Below, in pieces: positions 35,810-44,242 of a stretch of DNA of 64,000 nt. Under the pieces are notes generated by a model. The model was not told the DNA's origin and did no database searches. It saw only the letters and a list, made by a program, of their open reading frames with translations. The stretch spans positions 382,385 to 446,384 of the forward strand of contig NZ_CYTO01000009.1 in NCBI RefSeq assembly GCF_001458335.1. Reading direction: 5' to 3'. How positions within the stretch are numbered: position 1 is the stretch's first letter; every line of letters starts with the position of its first letter. The translations under genes and the position numbers were made by a program. The stretch is from Cognatishimia activa. GTDB taxonomy: Bacteria; Pseudomonadota; Alphaproteobacteria; Rhodobacterales; Rhodobacteraceae.

Positions 35810-36398
35810 GACCCGCGCCCATGAGTGGCCTGCGAAGTTGAAACTCGCGGCGCTGGCTTTGGTGACCATGGGGCTCTACCTGATCCCTGAGTTGTGGCAG
35901 CTTGGCTTGGTCACGCTTTTTGTCATCGGGCTTTATGCACTGCCGGGGCGTGTGTTTTTTATGGGGGGCATGCGCCGCCTCGCCATTCTTTGGCCTTTTG
36001 TGGCGGTGTTGGCGATTTGGCATATCGCGACTGCGACCTATCTGGATGGCGTCACGTTTCTGCTGCGCCTGATCTGTGCCTTTGGATTGGCCAACCTGGT
36101 CACAATGACCACAGCATTGACCGAGATGATCGAGGTCATTCGCTGGCTCGCGACGCCTTTGCGCCGCTTTGGGTTAAACACTCGCGCGCTGGAGCTGGCG
36201 ATCGCGCTGGTTATTCGCATATTGCCATCCCTGATTGAGAATGGCCGCCGCTTGGTGGACGCCTGGCGCGTGCGGTCCCATCGCCGCCCCGGATGGCGGA
36301 TTGTTTTACCTTTTACCCTGAATGCTCTAGACGATGCCGATCATTTGGCAGAAGCGCTGCGGGCTCGGGGTGGACTTCTCGAAAGCAAGGAGAGCTGA
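35781..36398 (+). CDS. bioN: Biotin ECF transporter transmembrane protein BioN
   Basis: A 205-residue ECF T-component with about four to five hydrophobic helices (LKLAALALVTMGLYLIPELW onward). The coupling region SHRRPGWRIVLPFTLNALDDADHLAEALRARG contains the Ala-Arg-Gly motif that docks the ATPase. The start ATG 35781 follows AGGAGGGG within the bioM coding sequence. It works with BioM and the substrate component BioY. Confidence 0.92.
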   Translation: MMISLTSPVRTRAHEWPAKLKLAALALVTMGLYLIPELWQLGLVTLFVIGLYALPGRVFFMGGMRRLAILWPFVAVLAIWHIATATYLDGVTFLLRLICAFGLANLVTMTTALTEMIEVIRWLATPLRRFGLNTRALELAIALVIRILPSLIENGRRLVDAWRVRSHRRPGWRIVLPFTLNALDDADHLAEALRARGGLLESKES

Positions 36399-36401
36399 GA
36401 A

Positions 36402-36962
36402 ATGGAACGTAATGTGGTGATGATCGCCCTGTTTACTGCGTTGATTGCGGCGCTGGGGCTGTTGCCGAAACTGACTTTGGCAAGTGGTATTCCGATCACT
36501 GCGCAAAGCATGGGCTTTATGCTGGCGGGCGCGATTTTGGGCGCGAAACGCGGTGCATTGGCTGCGCTGTTGTTTGTGGTGCTTGTCGCGGCAGGTCTGC
36601 CGCTCTTGGCCGGTGGCCGTGGTGGTCTGGGCGTCTTCGCAAGCCCTTGGGCAGGCTTTTACTATGGCTTCCCACTGGCGGCATTTGTCACTGGTCTGGT
36701 GATGGAGCGCTGGAAAGGCGGCAATGTTGGCCTGATCGCGGGTATCGCAGCCGTGATCGGTGGGATCGGCGCGCTGTATCTGGTTGCGGTGCCTTACTAC
36801 ATCATCGCTAAGCCTGCGGGTCTTGGTGAATCTCTGCTGGTCGTTATGGCGCCTTTCATGCCGGGTGACCTGATCAAAGCGGTGATCACCGGCCTGATCA
36901 CCGGCGCGCTTTACAAAGCACGCCCATCTAGCATCCTGTCCCGCGCAGGTGTTGCGGCGTAA
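36402..36962 (+). CDS. bioY: Biotin ECF transporter substrate-binding protein BioY
   Basis: A 186-residue S-component with six hydrophobic segments. TAQSMGFMLAGAILGAKRGALAALLFV and the loop GLPLLAGGRGGLGVFASPWAGFYYG are diagnostic of BioY; the latter forms the biotin-binding region. It starts 3 nt after bioN and overlaps the next gene by 1 nt. Confidence 0.95.
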   Translation: MERNVVMIALFTALIAALGLLPKLTLASGIPITAQSMGFMLAGAILGAKRGALAALLFVVLVAAGLPLLAGGRGGLGVFASPWAGFYYGFPLAAFVTGLVMERWKGGNVGLIAGIAAVIGGIGALYLVAVPYYIIAKPAGLGESLLVVMAPFMPGDLIKAVITGLITGALYKARPSSILSRAGVAA

Positions 36963-37666
36963 TGCCAAAGTCCTTTCAGGACATAATGAACGCGCGCTGT
37001 TCGGTCAGGGCTTTTAGGAAAGCCCCGGTCGAGCGGTCGCAAATGGAAGCGATCTGTCAGGCAGCACGCAAAGCTCCCAGCGGGGCAAATCTGCAACCGG
37101 GCAAATTCCATGTGCTAACCGGCGACGCGCTCGCCGGTCTTTGCGCGTCTTTGCAAGCGGCCATTGCTGAAAATCGTCCCTTTGACAGTGAATATTCCTA
37201 TTTCCCCGATCCCATTCCTGCGGAGCTAAAAGCGCGCCAGCGCAGCGCTGGGTTTGCGCTTTATGAGGCACTGGGGATCGAAAAACGCGATGTGGCCGGA
37301 CGGCGGGCACAGTTTGCGAAGAACTACGATTTCTTTGACGCGCCGGTCGGCGTGGTGGTGACCATCCAGAAAGACATGGGCAAAGGTTGCTTCATGGATA
37401 TGGGCATGGCCATCATGAGTTTTCTGTTGGCTGCCGAAGACGAAGGCTTGGGCGCGACTGGTATTGGCGCGCTGGCGAATTATGCGAGCGTGGCGCATGC
37501 TCACCTCGGGTTGGCTGAGGATGAAATGGTTGTTTGCGGCATTGCAGTCGGGCACCCGGATTTGGACGCGCCGGTGAATAATTTCCGCACAGAACGCGCC
37601 GCGCTTGAGGAATTCACCAGTTTTCGTGGTTTCCCAGATGAATCCTCTGAGGACTCCACTGAATGA
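36962..37666 (+). CDS. Nitroreductase-family flavoprotein
   Basis: A 234-residue FMN-dependent oxidoreductase. The N-terminus MNARCSVRAFRKAPVERSQM and ARKAPSGANLQPGKFHVLTG give the FMN-phosphate-binding R-S-R-type and PSGxNxQPW-like motifs, and DEGLGATGIGALANYASV matches the C-terminal flavin site. The physiological substrate is unknown. Its ATG overlaps the bioY stop by 1 nt (TAATG) and the next gene overlaps it by 4 nt, so it is co-translated with the biotin importer. It does not look like BluB. Confidence 0.88.
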   Translation: MPKSFQDIMNARCSVRAFRKAPVERSQMEAICQAARKAPSGANLQPGKFHVLTGDALAGLCASLQAAIAENRPFDSEYSYFPDPIPAELKARQRSAGFALYEALGIEKRDVAGRRAQFAKNYDFFDAPVGVVVTIQKDMGKGCFMDMGMAIMSFLLAAEDEGLGATGIGALANYASVAHAHLGLAEDEMVVCGIAVGHPDLDAPVNNFRTERAALEEFTSFRGFPDESSEDSTE

Positions 37667-38244
37667 GTCTTGATCTGAGCGCGTCTACGCAACCAAGCGT
37701 GACCCGCGCGGAATGCGATGCGGCGTTAGCGCAGGTTTTGGCTGCCCCCAAGGATAACGTGCCGGTCGAGATGATCTGTTTCCGCCCCGGCTATAGCGAG
37801 CGCAGCTTTCCGGACCGACTGGAACTTTCAAAAGAACTGGGCATCGTTGGCGAGCGTTGGCAAAAGGATGCGTGGCTCAAGCTGCCAGACGGCCGCCCTG
37901 ATCCCCGCATTCAGGTTTCGATCCTGCCCAAGCGCGTCATGGACCTGTGTTGGCGAGATCGTGAGAACACAATTCATCCGGGGGATCCGTTCATCGCTGA
38001 TCTGGATACGTCGGAAGCAAACCTAACTGCGGGCACGCATCTGGCGATTGGGTCTGCGGTGGTAGAGGTCACAGGGTTCTTTAATACGGCTTGCGTGAAA
38101 TGGCGGGATCGCTATGGCGCGGAGAGCCTTGCGTGGTTGAATGCCCCGGCCAATAAAACCTACCGTCTGCGCGGTTTGTTCTGCCGTATTGTCGAGGATG
38201 GAGAGGTCCGGCTTGGGGATCTGATCTGCAAACTGCCCGGTTAG
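37663..38244 (+). CDS. MOSC-domain-containing protein
   Basis: A 193-residue single MOSC-like domain (the C-terminal domain of molybdenum cofactor sulfurases). SFPDRLELSKELGIVGERW, VSILPKRVMDLCWRD, HLAIGSAVVEVTGFFNTACVKW and the ending RLGDLICKLPG fit the beta-barrel; Cys in NTACVKW corresponds to the conserved MOSC cysteine. The ligand is not known; relatives bind Moco or other sulfur carriers. It is the last gene of the bioMNY operon, and its TAG overlaps the convergent thiolase stop through TTAG. Confidence 0.8.
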   Translation: MSLDLSASTQPSVTRAECDAALAQVLAAPKDNVPVEMICFRPGYSERSFPDRLELSKELGIVGERWQKDAWLKLPDGRPDPRIQVSILPKRVMDLCWRDRENTIHPGDPFIADLDTSEANLTAGTHLAIGSAVVEVTGFFNTACVKWRDRYGAESLAWLNAPANKTYRLRGLFCRIVEDGEVRLGDLICKLPG

Positions 38245-39341
38245 GCTTCAAGGATCACGGCGCTGCCCAAACCGCCTGCGGCGGCGATGGCCGCTAGGCC
38301 TGATTGACCTGACGCCGAAAGATCATGAAAGAGCCGAACAGCCAAGATTGCGCCAGATGCGCCGATTGGGTGCCCGCGCGCTAATGCGCCGCCTTTTTGA
38401 TTCACCTTGGATGGGTCGAGGCGCGCACCTTGAACACATGCGATGGCCTGAACCGCAAAAGCTTCCATGATTTCAATATGATCAAAGCTTTGCGGTCCGT
38501 GGCCTGTCTGTTGGCAAAGAGCGTTGATCGCCGGGACTGGCGCGAGACCCGGCTGTTCTGGATCGGCGCCTAGGCTGACCCCGGCAGAGAAACGCAGGGA
38601 CGGTCGCGCGAGTTGTTTGGCGATCCGGTCTGATACCATCACTACAAACGCTGCTCCATCCGCCGCAACCGCCATATTCGCGGCGGTGATGCTTCCAGCG
38701 ACGGTCTTAGCCTTTTCGCAATGGCGCGGGGTAAGGTTGCGGGTGAAGGTGTCATTGATAGTGTCAGAAACAACTGTGAGTTCGTGCTGTAAATCTGCCC
38801 GGTGCGACATCGCCTTGGAATGGCTATCTTGCGCCCAACGGTCCTGAGCGTCTCGCGTAATGCCCAACTTCTGCGCCAAGGTATCCGCTGCCGTCGCCAT
38901 ATCAGGATCGCGGTCTGGCCATGGGGTGAATGGCGCTTGATCATAAGGTTCTGGATCGCGGCCATCGCTAAACTGATGCATGCGCAAGGGGCGACGCGAG
39001 TAGCTTTCGACACCGCCTGCAATCACCACATCATGCAGTCCCGAACGGATCATGGCATCTGCCAAGATCAACGCATCCAAACCGCCAGCGCATTGGCGAT
39101 CAATAGAGAGGCCGCCAACCCGCTCGGGCAATCCAGCCGCAAGGGCTGCAATCCGCGCTTGGTTGCCGCCAGCGCCAAGTGCATTGGAGAGGATCAACTC
39201 TCCGACTCGATCCGGCGTCAGACTTGCTTCTTGTATGGCGTCTTGGATCACAGGTGCTGCGATTTGGTGGGGGAGGAGTTGCGCAAAAGCCCCGTTGCGG
39301 GGCACCACGGCAGACCGTTTGGCAGCAATGATATGGCTCAT
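38241..39341 (-). CDS. Thiolase-fold protein lacking the second catalytic cysteine
   Basis: A 366-residue thiolase-family protein, shorter than the usual 390. The acyl-accepting cysteine is present (Cys84 in SIDRQCAGGLDAL) and the histidine in ARGHPIGASGA (His324) is intact. The usual C-terminal CIGGGxG loop reads AAAGGLG, so the base cysteine is replaced by Ala353. Classical thiolase condensation or cleavage is therefore doubtful. The gene follows a short AMP-forming ligase with a 4-nt overlap, suggesting a shared acyl substrate. Function unknown. Confidence 0.82.
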   Translation of the reverse strand: MSHIIAAKRSAVVPRNGAFAQLLPHQIAAPVIQDAIQEASLTPDRVGELILSNALGAGGNQARIAALAAGLPERVGGLSIDRQCAGGLDALILADAMIRSGLHDVVIAGGVESYSRRPLRMHQFSDGRDPEPYDQAPFTPWPDRDPDMATAADTLAQKLGITRDAQDRWAQDSHSKAMSHRADLQHELTVVSDTINDTFTRNLTPRHCEKAKTVAGSITAANMAVAADGAAFVVMVSDRIAKQLARPSLRFSAGVSLGADPEQPGLAPVPAINALCQQTGHGPQSFDHIEIMEAFAVQAIACVQGARLDPSKVNQKGGALARGHPIGASGAILAVRLFHDLSASGQSGLAAIAAAGGLGSAVILEA

Positions 39342-40480
39342 GAGCGGTGCTCCTGCCAGAGTTTCATAAGGGTTTGAAGGTCTGGTTTGCCTGCGGCGAG
39401 CTTTGGCAAAGTCTCAAGGAACATGACGTCGCGGGGCACCGCAGCGGGCCCCAAAGTCTCGCGACACAGTTTGCGAATGTCGCCTTCACTTAAAGACGAT
39501 ACGACAAAAGCCACAAGCGAATGGCCGCGCAATGCGTCTTCGGGCGTGATTACAGCGGCCTCCGACACCGCTGGGTGGTCCAACATCCGCGCTTCAATCG
39601 CCTCTGGAAAGACATTTTGGTCCGCGATCGTGACCATACGCTTCTTACGTCCCTTTAGAAATAGATGCCCGCTCTCATCCAGCAGCCCCATTTCGCCGAT
39701 GGAGAGATAGTCCTCATCCCATACAGCGCTCTCGCCACTTTCATAGTCTTCAAAGAGATACGGACTTTTCACCCAAATTTCACCGACTTGCCCAGCTGCA
39801 AAGTCGTCGCCGATGCGAACAGAGACATCGGGGTAGGGGCGCCCGACAGAGCCTGCTGGTGCCGACTGGTCGGCAAGTGTGATAAAGCTGGTTTCAGAAG
39901 CTCCAAAGAATTCAATGATTTGCGCCTTTGGTATGACGTCGCCCAGATCCTTACGCAGGCTCGTATCCATCTTGCCACCGCCGCAAATGACAAGGCGTAT
40001 GTCAGTGATTTTAGCGGGCTTCGTTCGAAGCAGTAACCGCAGCTGAGTGGGCGTTGCGTACAAAACGCTGACACCGAAATCTGCCAATGCCTTTGCTTGG
40101 CGGGTAGGGGATATGTCATCCAAAATGGCGATATCGCATCCGAGATGCAGGGCTTCCATGACCCCGTAAAGCGCAAGGGAATGGCTGAGCTGCCCGAAAA
40201 CCGCGTATGTGTCGCGGTCAGTTATTTCGAAAAGAGAGCGATTGGCGTCAAAGCTCGCGCGCCAGCTCGGCGGGGTGCGCCGGATCTTTTTCGGTGTGCC
40301 CGTTGTCCCCGCGGTTTGCACGATCAGCCGTTGCGGATCGCCGGATCGGATGGCCAATTCTGCGCCTGCGAAGATCGTTTTTCCATCGCGAATTGCCTGC
40401 AATAGCAAGTCCACGTCCGCGCTTCCCGCGTGAAGGATGGTGCTTTGATCTGAGATGGAAAAACGGGTGCTGTCGCGCAT
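39338..40480 (-). CDS. Short AMP-forming acyl ligase (ANL superfamily)
   Basis: A roughly 380-residue adenylate-forming protein. The phosphate-binding loop is VQTAGTTGTPKKIRR, the adenine motif is FFGASETSFIT, and the hinge region is LFLKGRKKRMVTIADQNVFPEAIEARML with the A8-like segment; the last residues AAGKPDLQTLMKL carry the catalytic lysine motif. Most of the usual N-terminal part is missing, since acyl-CoA ligases normally have 500 or more residues. I chose ATG 40480 (MRDSTRFSISD) over a start at 40633. It probably activates an acid for transfer to CoA or a carrier used by the neighbouring thiolase-like protein. Confidence 0.78.
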   Translation of the reverse strand: MRDSTRFSISDQSTILHAGSADVDLLLQAIRDGKTIFAGAELAIRSGDPQRLIVQTAGTTGTPKKIRRTPPSWRASFDANRSLFEITDRDTYAVFGQLSHSLALYGVMEALHLGCDIAILDDISPTRQAKALADFGVSVLYATPTQLRLLLRTKPAKITDIRLVICGGGKMDTSLRKDLGDVIPKAQIIEFFGASETSFITLADQSAPAGSVGRPYPDVSVRIGDDFAAGQVGEIWVKSPYLFEDYESGESAVWDEDYLSIGEMGLLDESGHLFLKGRKKRMVTIADQNVFPEAIEARMLDHPAVSEAAVITPEDALRGHSLVAFVVSSLSEGDIRKLCRETLGPAAVPRDVMFLETLPKLAAGKPDLQTLMKLWQEHRS

Positions 40481-40981
40481 GTTGGGCTTCGTTGATGGCT
40501 CTTTTGAGGACCATAGCAAATTGGGCGAATTTAGCCAGTAGAGCGGTGTCGTTGCCAATAAAAATGGGGCTCTAACAGGCGCACGGGAATCGCGTTTTTC
40601 AATGTGAATTCGCGCCAAATCCGGTTTGCTCAATTCTTTGGCCTAGGACCAAGGTCTTATTTTGCGACCCAGGGCGCACCAGTTTTTCTTTAAATGGAAA
40701 ATTGCAGGAATTTGTTTCATTTCATTTTTCGAAGTGGACTTTTGTCCTATTTTGCCGGGCCGTGTTGATGTAAATCGGGAAATTCGTCTATTTTGCCCCT
40801 ATATCGAAAACACCAACCCAATCCGGTTTTTGTCCGGTGCGGTGAATGGTAACCGAAACATCTGTGCGCTGATCTTCTGCATCCGCACAACCGACATAGA
40901 CCAACGGAAACTTCCACGGTCGAACCGCATTGATCAAAGGGACCCGGTGTCCTGGCGATTTAAACTAAAAAGGAAAAAGAC
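40481..40981. other. 501-bp divergent intergenic region
   Basis: It lies between the ligase gene (minus) and the peroxiredoxin gene (plus). The sequence is A+T-richer than the flanking genes. I see no RNA gene, operator repeat or riboswitch; the ribosome binding site AAGGA precedes the peroxiredoxin start by 7 nt. Confidence 0.4.
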
Positions 40982-41635
40982 ATGGGCCTGCGTATTAACG
41001 ACACTATCCCTAACCTGACCGTGACCACCGACCTGGGTGAGTTTTCTCTGCATGATTTCGTCGGCGACAGCTGGGCGATCCTGTTCTCCCACCCAAAAGA
41101 CTTCACACCAGTTTGCACCACTGAATTCTCTGCAGTTGCACAGTTGGCAGACGAGTGGGAAAAGCGCGGCACCAAGGTGATCGGCGTTTCCGTGGACGGT
41201 GTTGAAGACCACAAAAAGTGGAAAGGCGACATTGAATCCTTCGGCGGCGCAACCGCTGGTTTCCCAATCATCGCGGACGATGGTCTGGAAGTTTCCAAAG
41301 CATTCGACATGCTGCCGGCAGAAGCGTACCTGCCAGATGGCCGTACACCTGCGGACAGCGCGACCGTACGTTCCGTATTCATCATTGGCCCAGACAAGCA
41401 ACTGAAGCTGTCCATGACATACCCAATGACTGTCGGCCGTAACTTTGCAGAAATCCTGCGCGCTCTGGACGGTCTGCAGACATCCTTGGGCAAAGGTGTT
41501 GCGACACCAGCGAACTGGGTTTCCGGTGAAGATGTGATCATCCCACCAACCGTGAACAACGAAGACGCAGCAGCGAAGTTCGGCGAATTCAACGCGGTTC
41601 TGCCTTACCTGCGCTTCACCAAAGAGCCTGCATAA
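40982..41635 (+). CDS. 1-Cys (Prx6-type) peroxiredoxin
   Basis: A 217-residue thiol peroxidase. The peroxidatic cysteine is in SHPKDFTPVCTTEFSAVAQL, with the Arg and other conserved residues in SATVRSVFIIGPDKQLKLSM. The length and the C-terminal extension ANWVSGEDVIIPPTVNNEDA match the Prx6/1-Cys group that reduces hydrogen peroxide and alkyl or lipid peroxides. Codon use is of the highly expressed kind seen also in cysI. It lies 95 bp upstream of cysI, with a hairpin between them. Confidence 0.92.
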   Translation: MGLRINDTIPNLTVTTDLGEFSLHDFVGDSWAILFSHPKDFTPVCTTEFSAVAQLADEWEKRGTKVIGVSVDGVEDHKKWKGDIESFGGATAGFPIIADDGLEVSKAFDMLPAEAYLPDGRTPADSATVRSVFIIGPDKQLKLSMTYPMTVGRNFAEILRALDGLQTSLGKGVATPANWVSGEDVIIPPTVNNEDAAAKFGEFNAVLPYLRFTKEPA

Positions 41636-41658
41636 GCGTCTCTTAACAAACATGGCGA

Positions 41659-41678
41659 GGGCGGCGATTTGGCCGCCC
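41659..41678 (+). other. Hairpin between peroxiredoxin and cysI
   Basis: GGGCGGC (41659-41665) pairs with GCCGCCC (41672-41678) around a six-base loop. There is no T tract, so it may be a factor-dependent or weak terminator, or a 3' stabilising stem for the peroxiredoxin mRNA. Confidence 0.5.
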
Positions 41679-41730
41679 GACGTCACCTCCAATCAAAAGC
41701 CACCTTCAGTGCAATCAAAAGCGACACACC

Positions 41731-43449
41731 ATGCTAGATAGCCAATCTGATAAACAGAACCTCATTGTTGAGGGCAAACTTGCAGACAACGAACGTCTGA
41801 AGCGCGAAAGCAATTTCCTGCGCGGGACGATTGAAGAAGATCTGCAAGATAAGATCACCGGTGGCTTCACCAATGATAACTTCCAGCTGATCCGCTTCCA
41901 CGGCATGTATCAGCAGGATGACCGCGACATCCGCGCCGAGCGTGCCAAGCAAAAACTCGAGCCGCTGCACAACGTGATGTTGCGCGCCCGTATGCCCGGT
42001 GGCGTGATCCAGCCAGATCAGTGGTTGGTGATTGACGACTTCGCACGCGAGCACACAAGCTATGGCTCGATCCGCCTGACCACCCGTCAGACGTTCCAGT
42101 TCCACGGCGTTTTGAAGCCAAATATCAAGCACATGCACCAGGTGCTGAACTCCATCAATATTGATGGGATCGCAACCGCTGGTGACGTGAACCGCAACGT
42201 TTTGGCGTCTACAAACCCTGTGGAAAGCCAGCTACACGCGGACGCGTATGAGTGGGCGAAGAAAATCTCTGAGCACCTGCTGCCAAAGACACGCGCTTAC
42301 TATGAAATCTGGCTGGACGAGGAAAAGGTTCACACAACCGAAGAACCAATTCTTGGTTCCACCTATCTGCCACGGAAATTCAAAACCACCGTGACCGTGC
42401 CGCCAAACAATGAAATGGACGTGCACGCAAACGATCTGAACTTTGTCGCCATTGCTGAAGACGGCAAGCTGGTTGGCTTTAACGTTCTGGTAGGCGGTGG
42501 TCTGGCGATGACCCACGGCGACACAGCGACATACCCACGTAAAGCAGATGACTTTGGCTTTATCCCGCTGGAGCACACGTTGAAAGTGGCTGAGCATGTT
42601 GTGACTGTGCAGCGCGACTGGGGCAACCGCACCAACCGTAAGAATGCAAAGACAAAATACACGCTGGACCGCGTTGGCATTGACACCTTCAAAGCAGAAG
42701 TTGAGAGCCGCGCAGGTGTGAAATTTGAAGAGTCCCGCCCATATGAGTTCACGTCTCGTGGTGACCGTTTCGGTTGGGTTGAAGGCATCGATGGCAAACA
42801 TCACCTGACACTCTTTATTCTGTCTGGCCGCATCTTGGACTTCCCAGGTCGTCCGCTGAAAACCGGTCTGCGCAAGATTGCTGAAATCCACAAAGGTGAT
42901 TTCCGCATGACAGCGAACCAGAACTTGGTGATCGCAGGCATTGCTCCGGAAGACCGCGCCGAGATCGAACAGATCGCCCGCGACCACGGTTTGATCGACG
43001 ATCTGATGACGCCGCAGCTCAAGAACTCTATGGCTTGTGTGGCGCTGCCAACCTGCCCATTGGCGATGGCGGAAGCAGAACGTTTCTTGCCTGATCTGGT
43101 TTCTAACGTGGAAGGCCTTTTGGCGAAGCACAACGTTCCACAGGATCACATCATCCTGCGCGTTGTGGGCTGCCCGAACGGCTGTGGCCGCGCGATGCTG
43201 GCAGAAGTTGGTTTGGTCGGCAAAGGCCCGGGCAAATACAACCTTTACCTTGGCGGCAACCGCGAAGGGACCCGTGTACCGAAGCTCTACAAAGAGAACG
43301 TTTCGCCAGAGGTCATCTATGAGGCGCTTGATCCGCTGATCGCGGATTGGGTTGCGGAACGCAATGAAGACGAAGGGTTTGGGGATTTTGTGATCCGCAA
43401 GGGCGTCGTGGCGGAAGTCAAAGTGTCCAAGACCGATTTCCACGCCTGA
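41731..43449 (+). CDS. cysI: Assimilatory sulfite reductase hemoprotein subunit CysI
   Basis: A 572-residue sirohaem and [4Fe-4S] protein that reduces sulfite to sulfide with six electrons. The cluster ligands are visible as C-x5-C in [13 protein letters not shown] and C-x3-C in [12 protein letters not shown]. Arginines and lysines of the anion site are in [16 protein letters not shown], and [10 protein letters not shown] is also conserved. Length matches E. coli CysI. It is followed by cysH and then cysJ, so electrons should come from NADPH via CysJ. Confidence 0.95.
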   Translation: MLDSQSDKQNLIVEGKLADNERLKRESNFLRGTIEEDLQDKITGGFTNDNFQLIRFHGMYQQDDRDIRAERAKQKLEPLHNVMLRARMPGGVIQPDQWLVIDDFAREHTSYGSIRLTTRQTFQFHGVLKPNIKHMHQVLNSINIDGIATAGDVNRNVLASTNPVESQLHADAYEWAKKISEHLLPKTRAYYEIWLDEEKVHTTEEPILGSTYLPRKFKTTVTVPPNNEMDVHANDLNFVAIAEDGKLVGFNVLVGGGLAMTHGDTATYPRKADDFGFIPLEHTLKVAEHVVTVQRDWGNRTNRKNAKTKYTLDRVGIDTFKAEVESRAGVKFEESRPYEFTSRGDRFGWVEGIDGKHHLTLFILSGRILDFPGRPLKTGLRKIAEIHKGDFRMTANQNLVIAGIAPEDRAEIEQIARDHGLIDDLMTPQLKNSMACVALPTCPLAMAEAERFLPDLVSNVEGLLAKHNVPQDHIILRVVGCPNGCGRAMLAEVGLVGKGPGKYNLYLGGNREGTRVPKLYKENVSPEVIYEALDPLIADWVAERNEDEGFGDFVIRKGVVAEVKVSKTDFHA

Positions 43450-43496
43450 TAAGACGCCTGAACCTAGGCATGAGTTAAGACTGAAGGGATTATCCC

Positions 43497-44237
43497 ATGA
43501 ATGTAGCAGTACAAACAAAACCACAGTCTGAAGTAGCGGCAACAGGCCCAAAGGTCTTCACCGCTGCCAACACTTGGTTGGAAGAACAGACTGCTGACAC
43601 ACGGATCGCGTGGGCGTTGGAAAACCTGCCGCGCGATCATGTCATCTCGTCCAGCTTCGGCATTCAATCCGCCGTCATGCTGCACCTGATGACCATGCAT
43701 GTGCCTGACATTCCAGTTCTGCTGTTTGATACCGGCTACCTGTTCCCAGAGACCTACCGCTTTGTGGATGAGCTGAAAGAACGCCTGAACCTGAACTTGC
43801 AGGTTTATCGCTCTGACATGAGCCCGGCATGGCAAGAAGCACGCTTTGGTCAGCTTTGGGAACAAGGCGATGAAGGCCTGAAAAAGTACAACAATATGAA
43901 TAAGGTAGAGCCAATGCAGCGCGCTATGTCCCAGGTGGGCGCAGGCACGTGGTATTCTGGCTTGCGTCGCGCTCAGGCGGAAAGCCGGTCTGAGCGTAAG
44001 ATCTTGGAGTTCCAACACGGCCGGGTGAAATTCCACCCAATCGTGGATTGGCACAACCGCGATGTACACCGCTACCTCAAAGATCACGACCTGCCATACC
44101 ACCCGCTTTGGGAACAAGGATATGTCAGCGTCGGCGACACCCACACTACACGCAAGCTGGAAGACGGCATGCGTGAAGAAGACACTCGATTTTTTGGCAT
44201 GAACCGTGAATGCGGCCTGCACGTTGATCAGGATTAA
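43497..44237 (+). CDS. cysH: Phosphoadenylyl-sulfate (PAPS) reductase CysH
   Basis: A 246-residue PP-loop enzyme. It has the phosphate-binding [12 protein letters not shown] segment, [32 protein letters not shown] and the catalytic C-terminal ECGLH. It contains only that one cysteine, so the paired CC...CxxC iron-sulfur ligands of APS reductases are absent; this predicts a thioredoxin-dependent PAPS reductase. It sits between cysI and cysJ, so one transcript covers PAPS to sulfide. CysD/N/C are not in the window. Confidence 0.94.
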   Translation: MNVAVQTKPQSEVAATGPKVFTAANTWLEEQTADTRIAWALENLPRDHVISSSFGIQSAVMLHLMTMHVPDIPVLLFDTGYLFPETYRFVDELKERLNLNLQVYRSDMSPAWQEARFGQLWEQGDEGLKKYNNMNKVEPMQRAMSQVGAGTWYSGLRRAQAESRSERKILEFQHGRVKFHPIVDWHNRDVHRYLKDHDLPYHPLWEQGYVSVGDTHTTRKLEDGMREEDTRFFGMNRECGLHVDQD

Positions 44238-44242
44238 GACCC

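Noticed and set aside
36962-37666. Nitroreductase gene as bluB (DMB synthase)
   Set aside because: The sequence has the general nitroreductase motifs and an insertion pattern unlike BluB, and it sits with biotin rather than cobalamin genes.
42232-43551. 439-codon minus-strand ORF opposite cysI
   Set aside because: Antisense of a conserved sulfite reductase gene; sequence looks like complement-frame translation only.
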